From Candidatus Parcubacteria bacterium (GTDB taxonomy: Bacteria > Patescibacteriota > Minisyncoccia > 2-02-FULL-40-12 > GWA2-44-9), in the NCBI GenBank assembly GCA_019662005.1, contig JAIFWG010000030.1, positions 1-10,202 of the forward strand: a DNA stretch of 10,202 nt, read 5' to 3'. The stretch's first letter is position 1. Every line of letters starts with the position of its first letter. Shown here piece after piece: positions 5,577-10,202 of this stretch. The notes beneath the pieces are model-generated. The model saw only the letters and a list, made by a program, of their open reading frames with translations, had not been told where the DNA came from and ran no database searches. The position numbers and the translations under genes are program-made.

Positions 5577-7178
5577 ATGCCAATACCAGAAGACAATCAT
5601 ATTGTAGTGCTCGGTGAAACAGACTCTCGTACGAAAGTCCGTTTTGGCATTAAAACAGACGACCGTCGCCGCCATATGTATGTGGTCGGTTCCACCGGTA
5701 TGGGTAAGTCAGAATTCTTAAAGAATATGGCTATTCAGGATATTGAAGAAGGCCGTGGTTTGGCTTTCCTTGATCCGCACGGCGATCCTTCAAACGATCT
5801 TTTGGATCACATCCCAGCTCACCGCATAAAAGATGTTATCTATTTTGATCCAGGCGACTTGCAATTTCCATTAGCTTTTAACGTATTAGAAAACGTGGAC
5901 TACGAATATCGCCACCTAGTTGCTTCGGGATTGCTTGGGGTATTTAAGAAGCTTTGGGTAGACGCCTGGTCGGGCCGAATGGAATACATTTTAAACAATA
6001 CGATCTTAGCTTTGCTTGAAACTAAAGGCGCCACTTTGCTTGCGATTAATCGTATGATGGCCGATAAGAACTTTCGCAAAGAAGTTATTGCCCAAATTAA
6101 AGATCCAATCGTAAAATCTTTCTGGGTAGACGAGTTTGCTAAATATGCAGATAAGTTTGCTACCGAAGCAACCGCCGCTATTCAAAACAAGGTTGGTCAA
6201 TTTGGTTCTAATAACTTAATTCGAAATATAGTTGGCCAAGTTGAGTCCAAGCTTGATGTTCGAAAAATTATGGACGAGGGCAAGATCTTGATCGTAAACC
6301 TCTCAAAAGGAAAAATCGGAGAAGATGCTTCTCGATTGATCGGTGCTTTATTGGTAACCAAGATTCAGCTTGCTGCCATGTCGCGCGTAGACATTCCTGA
6401 ACAAGAGCGCCGAGATTTTTACTTATATGTAGACGAGTTCCAGAACTTCGCTACGGAGTCATTCGCTAATATCTTATCTGAAGCCCGCAAATTCCATTTG
6501 TGTTTGATTGTTGCTCACCAGTACATTGCTCAAATGGAAGAAACCGTACGAGACGCCGTGTTTGGTAATGTCGGCTCTCTTGTCGTATTTCGGGTGGGTG
6601 CAGAAGATGCAGAGTTTCTAGAGAAATGGTTTGCTCCAGAATTTATGATGAGCGATATCGTAAATCTTGGTAAGTATCACATTTACATAAAATTGATGGT
6701 CAATGGTATTACTACTAAGGGTTTTTCTGCAGGCACCTTGCCTCCAATTCCAAAATTAGAAGAATCGCACCGGGATCAGGTAATTGAATTTTCTCGCGGT
6801 CATTATGGCAATTCACGCGATTCAGTTGAAAAGAGCGTTGCTGAATGGGCAGCTCCATCTGCTAATGCAGAAGAAGACCGTCCGCCTCGCCGGCCTATGT
6901 ATCAGGACGGAGGCGAACGCCGCCCGCCACCTCGCCAGCAAGATCGATCTTATAGTCAACGACCACCATCACGTCCGCCAATGCGTAATGGTAATGACAG
7001 ACCTTCGCAACCAGCAACTCCAGTAGCTCCAGTGGCATCCTTGAGCGCACTCGGAAATGGAGCAGTAGATTTTAAAGGCCGCAAAGTGGAGGAGAAGCCA
7101 AAAGAGTCAAAGAAAAAAGAAGTTGATTCAGCAGAACTCAAGAAACTACTAGAAGAAGCTTTGGGAAAAAAGAGCTAA
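5577..7178 (+). CDS. VirD4/TraG-like (FtsK/HerA superfamily) coupling ATPase
   Basis: A 533-residue P-loop ATPase. It starts with a short strand region ending HIVVLGETD, then RRRHMYVVGSTGMGKSEFLK with Walker A GSTGMGKS at 38-45. FLDPHGDPSNDLL (64-76) and YFDPGD follow; these are typical of VirD4/TraD/TraG-type proteins that push DNA or protein substrates through a membrane channel. Walker B is YLYVDE (282-287; D286 and E287) followed by FQNFATESFANILSEARKF, and AHQY acts as the post-Walker B sensor. It lacks the N-terminal membrane spans of classic VirD4; the adjacent membrane protein could supply the anchor. Residues from about 430 on form a Pro/Arg/Gln-rich disordered tail, ending in a Lys/Glu-rich helix (KKLLEEALGKK). 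No relaxase or VirB gene is in the window, so the substrate is unknown. Confidence 0.9.
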   Translation: MPIPEDNHIVVLGETDSRTKVRFGIKTDDRRRHMYVVGSTGMGKSEFLKNMAIQDIEEGRGLAFLDPHGDPSNDLLDHIPAHRIKDVIYFDPGDLQFPLAFNVLENVDYEYRHLVASGLLGVFKKLWVDAWSGRMEYILNNTILALLETKGATLLAINRMMADKNFRKEVIAQIKDPIVKSFWVDEFAKYADKFATEATAAIQNKVGQFGSNNLIRNIVGQVESKLDVRKIMDEGKILIVNLSKGKIGEDASRLIGALLVTKIQLAAMSRVDIPEQERRDFYLYVDEFQNFATESFANILSEARKFHLCLIVAHQYIAQMEETVRDAVFGNVGSLVVFRVGAEDAEFLEKWFAPEFMMSDIVNLGKYHIYIKLMVNGITTKGFSAGTLPPIPKLEESHRDQVIEFSRGHYGNSRDSVEKSVAEWAAPSANAEEDRPPRRPMYQDGGERRPPPRQQDRSYSQRPPSRPPMRNGNDRPSQPATPVAPVASLSALGNGAVDFKGRKVEEKPKESKKKEVDSAELKKLLEEALGKKS

Positions 7179-7182
7179 TCCA

Positions 7183-7211
7183 TTGACTAGCTATCAAAAA
7201 GAACGTACCAT
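7183..7211 (+). promoter_or_regulatory. Putative promoter for the 89-residue ORF
   Basis: TTGACT (7183-7188), a 17-base spacer and TACCAT (7206-7211, 4 of 6). The -10 lies in and beside the loop of the terminator at 7196-7227. The start near 7218 would fall in its 3' arm, about 10 nt before the ATG at 7228. Confidence 0.4.
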
Positions 7212-7227
7212 ACTGTGCGTTCTTTTT
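7196..7227. terminator. Terminator after the VirD4-like ATPase gene
   Basis: AAAAAGAACGTAC (7196-7208) pairs with GTGCGTTCTTTTT (7215-7227) across a 6-base loop, with one G-T wobble. The A-tract and T-tract make it symmetric. It lies 18 bases after the ATPase stop. Confidence 0.85.
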
Positions 7228-7497
7228 ATGAAGGTGCGAGAGAGGGCTATTTTAGGAGTCAGAAGCCATCATGACGATAGCTGTCCTGTCGCCTGCGGTT
7301 TTGATGTAATGGCGGGTCCTTGGTGCAATATGCATAAACTAGACCGGCAGCGGCTTGAAGACGCAGGTCTCTCCGCAGCTATATACTATAGGTGGATCCA
7401 ATGGTTTGATTCTGTCAAAAAGAAAAAGGAAAGAGAAGAAATTGTTAGCTGGGTGTTAACTAGAAGACAACTTCCGAAATGTTTGAAGGCCGCATAA
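7228..7497 (+). CDS. Unrecognised 89-residue Cys/His protein
   Basis: I do not recognise this protein. The ATG at 7228 follows the last T of the preceding terminator; an upstream TTG at 7183 would run through that hairpin and is unlikely. The N-terminal half holds SHHDDSCPVACGFDVMAG and PWCNMHKL, that is CxxxC followed about 10 residues later by CxxH, which could bind a metal. The C-terminal half (RLEDAGLSAAIYYRWIQWFD, then a Lys/Arg/Glu run and ILTRRQLP-like end) looks helical and basic. Its stop (7495-7497) lies in the loop of a canonical terminator. A possible promoter sits in the upstream hairpin. Being fenced by two terminators suggests an independent gene. A spurious ORF remains possible, since 89 codons is not long. 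Confidence 0.55.
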   Translation: MKVRERAILGVRSHHDDSCPVACGFDVMAGPWCNMHKLDRQRLEDAGLSAAIYYRWIQWFDSVKKKKEREEIVSWVLTRRQLPKCLKAA

Positions 7498-7506
7498 TGC
7501 GGCTTT
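7486..7506 (+). terminator. Terminator at the end of the 89-residue ORF
   Basis: GCCGCA (7489-7494), loop TAA (the stop codon itself) and TGCGGC (7498-7503) form a GC-rich stem, extended by a G-T wobble and two A-T pairs. TTTTGTTTTTAT follows the stem and acts as the U-tract. This is a textbook intrinsic terminator. Confidence 0.88.
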
Positions 7507-7541
7507 TGTTTTTATAACAATATGATAGCTTCTAGTTATCT

Positions 7542-8840
7542 ATGCCAAGCAAGTACTACAAAAAGTATGTGCGGATCCCGCCGGGAGAGTCGGTAGATAT
7601 TCGGCCAATCATCCCCCTTGTAACTCATCCTCTCTTTCAGCGATTGCTTTATGTTTCTCAATTAGCGAACACTCTAACTGTTTTTCCTGGCGCTTCTCAT
7701 AATCGTTTTGCGCATGCGCTCGGAGTCTATTCAAAAGCCAGCCGCTTTTGTTCTCGTATGGCCGAGGATGGATTTTTAACTTCTTTTGAGGCTAAAAACA
7801 TTCCTTTATTTGGGTTGTTGCATGATATTGGCCATGGCCCTTTTTCGCATTTGATCGAAGAGCTCACGCCTTACAACCATGACAAAAATGGATTGCGTAT
7901 TATTGGCGAACTCAAGAAAGAAATTGAAAAGTCGGGCGGCGATCCCGCTTTTATTAAAAGCATGTTTGCTCACAAAAACCCTCTCCATAAGATTATTATG
8001 GATAAAAACTTAGGTATGGATAAGCTGGACTATTTGGAGCGCGACGTCTATCATACGGGTTTTGGCCAAAGGCCCGACATTGAAAGCGTGTTTAACTACT
8101 TAATTTATCTAAAAGGCAATTTAGTAATTGATAAAAAATCTCTTGAAGCAGCCAAGCAGATTCAGCGCCTCTATACTTATATGTATAAGGAGGTTTATCT
8201 GCACAAGTCATCATTGATAAGCCAGCGCTTTATTCAAAAGATGATTGCTATCTGGTTATCTCTGCGAAAGATTAAAATGGAAGAATTATGGACCTATACC
8301 GATATTGAATTGATGGCAAAGATATATACTGATCCAGATCCGCGCCTGCACTATTTATATACATGCTATGTGCAACGGCGGCTTCCTAGTGCCGGAATGG
8401 TTATTCGAATCAATGCTAAAAAATCCCGCGAGAGGGTAGCAGGGAAAGACATTAAGGTAATAGGCGAGTCCGCCAGCTTTTTTGCTGACTTTGCTAAACA
8501 CTCAAAACCTAAAAATCTTGAGGTAATCGAAAAGAGAATTGCCCAGCTATTAAAAGTAGAATCTCACTTAGTATTAGTAGTGCCTACATTGTCGCCCTGG
8601 CGCTTTGCTCCTCAAGATATTTCCTATCACGACGAGGGTCAGGTATTATCGTTAAAAGAAACACAGGCTGAATACTTTGATAGCTTAAAAACGGAACTCG
8701 ATGACTATATGGCTATTCGTGTTTGTATAATCGGAGATCGTAAGCTGATTTACGATAATGCATCAAAGATCCACGAGTTACTCCTGGGTCATGTACTATT
8801 GGATGAATCCGAAGCATCCAACCTTACTCTGACGCTTTAG
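7542..8840 (+). CDS. HD-domain phosphohydrolase (YwfO/SAMHD1-like)
   Basis: A 432-residue HD-superfamily metal-dependent phosphohydrolase. The N-terminal segment IPLVTHPLFQRLLYVSQLANTLTVFPGASHNRFAH carries the family's first metal-binding His in SHNRFAH (53-59). LLHDIGHGPFSH (92-103) supplies the HD pair (H94, D95), and MDKLDYLERDVYHTG (159-173) holds the distal Asp (D160). This order matches SAMHD1, dGTPase and Bacillus YwfO, which act on deoxynucleoside triphosphates or related nucleotides; the actual substrate is not known. The C-terminal 250 residues are helical then mixed and carry no motif I recognise. The ATG has the Met-Pro start seen in neighbours and no Shine-Dalgarno. TATGAT at 7521-7526 might be a -10 but has no matching -35. 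The gene stands alone between a terminator and the tRNA promoter. Confidence 0.92.
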   Translation: MPSKYYKKYVRIPPGESVDIRPIIPLVTHPLFQRLLYVSQLANTLTVFPGASHNRFAHALGVYSKASRFCSRMAEDGFLTSFEAKNIPLFGLLHDIGHGPFSHLIEELTPYNHDKNGLRIIGELKKEIEKSGGDPAFIKSMFAHKNPLHKIIMDKNLGMDKLDYLERDVYHTGFGQRPDIESVFNYLIYLKGNLVIDKKSLEAAKQIQRLYTYMYKEVYLHKSSLISQRFIQKMIAIWLSLRKIKMEELWTYTDIELMAKIYTDPDPRLHYLYTCYVQRRLPSAGMVIRINAKKSRERVAGKDIKVIGESASFFADFAKHSKPKNLEVIEKRIAQLLKVESHLVLVVPTLSPWRFAPQDISYHDEGQVLSLKETQAEYFDSLKTELDDYMAIRVCIIGDRKLIYDNASKIHELLLGHVLLDESEASNLTLTL

Positions 8841-8845
8841 GGTGA

Positions 8846-8874
8846 TTGCCGATCGGTCATTTTCGTGATATATT
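8846..8874 (+). promoter_or_regulatory. tRNA-Lys promoter
   Basis: TTGCCG (8846-8851, 4 of 6), a 17-base spacer and TATATT (8869-8874, 5 of 6) with TGA just before it, giving an extended -10. The start near 8881 would leave about 6 nt before the mature tRNA. Confidence 0.7.
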
Positions 8875-8886
8875 AATTACAAAAAT

Positions 8887-8959
8887 GCGCCCATAGCTCA
8901 GTTGGTAGAGCAGCTCCCTTTTAAGGAGATGGTCGTAGGTTCGAATCCTACTGGGCGCA
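8887..8959 (+). tRNA. tRNA-Lys (anticodon UUU)
   Basis: All four arms can be drawn. The acceptor GCGCCCA pairs with TGGGCGC; the D stem is GCTC/GAGC. The anticodon stem GCTCC/GGAGA encloses loop CTTTTAA with anticodon TTT, and the T arm is GTAGG-TTCGAAT-CCTAC. The discriminator is A, as usual for bacterial tRNA-Lys. The mature gene is 73 nt and CCA is not encoded (CTA follows), so the end must be added by the CCA-adding enzyme. The first anticodon-stem pair (27-43) is a G-A mismatch. Confidence 0.97.
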
Positions 8960-8965
8960 CTAATC

Positions 8966-9000
8966 ACAAAACACCACATGTGTATGTGGTGTTTTGTTTT
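8966..9000. terminator. Terminator after tRNA-Lys
   Basis: CAAAACACCACAT (8967-8979), loop GTGT and ATGTGGTGTTTTG (8984-8996) form a perfect 13-bp stem, one more A-T pair at its base, then TTTT. The A-tract on the 5' arm makes it symmetric. Confidence 0.9.
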
Positions 9001-9036
9001 AATAAAAATCTCAGCTTAATTTTATATAAGAAAAAC

Positions 9037-9207
9037 ATGCCAAATAAAAAACATTTGCAGGGCGTAAGCGCAAAAGAACAGCGCCAGTATGAACACATAA
9101 AAGAAACTGCTAAAAAATCCGGAAAATATGGCGGGCGGGCTGAAGAAGTAGCAGCACGGACAGTTATGAAGCGCCATGGCCAGAGTGGTCATAAAAAGGG
9201 CCAATAA
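9037..9207 (+). CDS. Small basic protein, 56 aa
   Basis: The ATG at 9037 opens a 56-residue, very basic and probably helical protein. The same frame extends upstream into the tRNA, but that part is certainly not coding. Its core, EQRQYEHIKETAKKSGKYGG then EEVAARTVMKRHG, resembles short proteins often labelled plasmid stabilisation protein, which share a Q-x-x-x-x-H-I ... E-x-A-A-x-x-T-V-x-K pattern. That likeness is from memory and the label has little functional support. The charge suggests nucleic-acid binding. The Met-Pro start matches neighbouring genes, and the stop lies within the loop of a strong terminator. No good promoter was found between it and the tRNA terminator; the Shine-Dalgarno is weak (AAGAAA). 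Confidence 0.75.
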   Translation: MPNKKHLQGVSAKEQRQYEHIKETAKKSGKYGGRAEEVAARTVMKRHGQSGHKKGQ

Positions 9208-9220
9208 AGCCCTTTTTATG
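9190..9220. terminator. Terminator at the end of the small basic protein gene
   Basis: CATAAAAAGGGC (9190-9201), loop CAATAAA and GCCCTTTTTATG (9209-9220) form a perfect 12-bp stem with A- and T-tracts on opposite arms. The TAA stop (9205-9207) lies in the loop. Confidence 0.88.
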
Positions 9221-9224
9221 GCTC

Positions 9225-9253
9225 TTGAAAATAAACGTAAAGTGTGGTATAAT
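9225..9253 (+). promoter_or_regulatory. Near-consensus promoter for the GC-rich ORF
   Basis: TTGAAA (9225-9230, 5 of 6), a 17-base spacer and a perfect TATAAT (9248-9253) with TGG directly upstream (extended -10). It starts 4 bases after the preceding terminator. Transcription would begin near 9260, giving a leader of about 70 nt. Confidence 0.85.
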
Positions 9254-9301
9254 TAATATATTAGGTAAGCATGCACATAAACAACTCAACATTTCGAATA
9301 T

Positions 9302-9324
9302 CTGGCTGAATGCCAGGAGAGGAG
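9302..9324 (+). promoter_or_regulatory. Shine-Dalgarno with overlapping leader hairpin
   Basis: AGGAGAGGAG at 9315-9324 is the strongest Shine-Dalgarno in the window and sets the ATG at 9330. A five-pair hairpin, CTGGC (9302-9306), loop TGAAT, GCCAG (9312-9316), overlaps its first two bases; the second AGGAG copy stays free. Confidence 0.65.
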
Positions 9325-9329
9325 CTTAG

Positions 9330-10202
9330 ATGACCATCGAGATTGAGAAAGACGAACCGGCGCTTCGCGTGCTCGTGGGAGTCAAGAGCTCCTACGAACG
9401 GGAACTCAACTTACAGATCGTCGCTGAAGCGGTTCAGCGATGGAGCACAGGTGAGTACGACCAGGTGTGGCTCGACGAGCCGCTCCACACGAACCTGGTC
9501 GCTGCCGGGCCTATCGCGCCTGTCTCTGAAATGGCTTCTGAACGGGTCGAGCATGTCGTCCATGGGTACGGCGACCTCTCGGTCGTCGGCTTCACGATCG
9601 TATGCGATGCCTACGACCTACTGTCGCTTCGGCGCGCTTGCTTGGCTGCTGGCGCGCACCATGATTTTCTGGAGTTCGTTGGACTTCCGAAACTGGTTGC
9701 TCGTCCCTGGCCAGCTGCTCGCACCGTCCCACCGGTCATTGAGACTACGCCGTTGCCACCTCCTCCGGTCTCGTGGCGGCCGTTCATTGACCCAAACCCC
9801 ACCGTTTACGGTCGATCGGAACCGGCCGCAGAAGCAGAGATTCATCCGTCGGCGCCTAAAGCGAAGGCACCGGCAACGGCTGGAGACAAAACCCTCGTCG
9901 ACGTCGGCGGGTGGCAAGCCTTCTGCTTGATGCTGTTGGCGGGAATCATGGGCATCGGCGTTGGCTGGTGCACAAGCGGGCCCTCTACCCAAGTCGAGAT
10001 GGGCAAGGTCTATACCGGCGTGCAAGTGGTCGCGCTGAAAGACGGTACCTGTGAGATCAGGCTCGCCGGTAAAGCGGCGACATTCATCCCGTGCCGCGAC
10101 GCCGTGCACGAAACGAAGACCGGTCTCGAGCTCAACCAGGGCCGGTTCGTTCAAGAGCGTGTGAACGGCGTGCCGTTCACACGGTTCGAATATTCCTTTC
10201 TC
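9330..10202 (+). CDS. GC-rich, single-pass membrane protein, 3' end outside window
   Basis: The frame is open from ATG 9330 to the last base, 291 codons with no stop. I do not recognise the family. An N-terminal soluble region (1-125) holds ALRVLVGVKSSYERELN and VVGFTIVCDAYDLL. A Pro-rich linker (about 126-185, including PLPPPPVSWRPF) and one membrane span (about 194-214, WQAFCLMLLAGIMGIGVGW) follow. A domain after the span has two cysteines (C241, C255) that could pair if it is outside. The likely topology is N-terminus in, C-terminus out. G+C is about 58-63% in the lines counted, with G/C-rich third codon positions, against about 40% before. The Shine-Dalgarno is strong and the promoter AT-rich. 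Transfer from another genome, or a joined assembly, could explain this. Competing frames on both strands lack comparable start signals. Confidence 0.7.
   Translation, partial: MTIEIEKDEPALRVLVGVKSSYERELNLQIVAEAVQRWSTGEYDQVWLDEPLHTNLVAAGPIAPVSEMASERVEHVVHGYGDLSVVGFTIVCDAYDLLSLRRACLAAGAHHDFLEFVGLPKLVARPWPAARTVPPVIETTPLPPPPVSWRPFIDPNPTVYGRSEPAAEAEIHPSAPKAKAPATAGDKTLVDVGGWQAFCLMLLAGIMGIGVGWCTSGPSTQVEMGKVYTGVQVVALKDGTCEIRLAGKAATFIPCRDAVHETKTGLELNQGRFVQERVNGVPFTRFEYSFL
10158..10183. repeat. 26-bp near-perfect palindrome inside the GC-rich ORF
   Basis: CGTGTGAACGGC (10158-10169) and GCCGTTCACACG (10172-10183) are exact reverse complements separated by GT. The 12-bp arms lie within the coding frame (about residues 277-285). 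The site could be bound by a dimeric protein or form a hairpin in RNA. Confidence 0.8.

Noticed and set aside
8902..9036. Upstream extension of the small basic protein frame, starting inside tRNA-Lys
   Set aside because: The frame overlaps the tRNA and its terminator; the ATG at 9037 gives a sensible compact protein.
9293..9301. TTCGAATAT repeated at 10185-10193
   Set aside because: A 9-base partly palindromic match with no further similarity; likely chance.
9343..9930. 195-codon frame on the + strand in the GC-rich region
   Set aside because: The product is Ser/Arg-rich with no plausible fold, it has no Shine-Dalgarno, and it overlaps the better-supported frame from 9330.
9618..10154. 178-codon frame on the - strand in the GC-rich region
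   Set aside because: Long open frames on the opposite strand are common in GC-rich coding DNA; no start signals or recognisable domain were found.
10183..10191. GGTTCGAAT, matching the T-arm of tRNA-Lys (8938-8946), as a possible attachment site
   Set aside because: Only 9 bases match, the flanks differ, and it lies inside a coding frame; a match this short can arise by chance.

Overview
The window reads as a stretch of bacterial chromosome of about 40-43% G+C with every recognisable gene on the + strand, most likely from a Candidate Phyla Radiation (Patescibacteria) member. That placement is an inference. It rests on the compact layout, mostly weak or absent Shine-Dalgarno sequences, a sigma-region-4/HARE-HTH protein without the rest of a sigma factor, and a conserved-looking pair of a membrane protein and a VirD4/TraG-like ATPase. 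TGA is used as a stop in one gene and no gene needs it as a sense codon, so the standard bacterial code fits.

Layout: the 3' end of a Nudix hydrolase gene (1-239); a 48-residue zinc-ribbon protein with its own promoter and terminator (329-475); secD and secF one base apart (552-2829); a small GIY-YIG endonuclease gene (2866-3135) bracketed by a 23-nt inverted repeat; a sigma4/HARE-HTH regulator (3204-4262) whose promoter overlaps the right arm of that repeat; a one-span membrane protein (4287-5555) followed by the VirD4-like ATPase (5577-7178); an unrecognised 89-residue Cys/His protein between two terminators (7228-7497); an HD-domain phosphohydrolase (7542-8840); tRNA-Lys(UUU) with a clear promoter and terminator (8887-8959); and a 56-residue basic protein (9037-9207).

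From about 9310 to the end the composition jumps to roughly 60% G+C (hand counts of a few 60-base lines). This part holds one open reading frame that runs off the window: a predicted single-pass membrane protein with a proline-rich linker. It has a strong Shine-Dalgarno, unlike its neighbours, but sits behind an AT-rich consensus promoter.

Functionally, SecD/SecF support protein export. The membrane protein and ATPase probably form a DNA- or protein-translocating assembly at the inner membrane. The sigma4/HARE protein is likely a transcription regulator just upstream. A recurring device is a symmetric A-tract/GC/T-tract hairpin at gene ends with the next gene's promoter packed against or inside it. 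No CRISPR array, rRNA, insertion sequence with a transposase, or replication origin was seen. No stretch longer than 300 bases lacks a gene, provided the 89-residue ORF at 7228-7497 is real.
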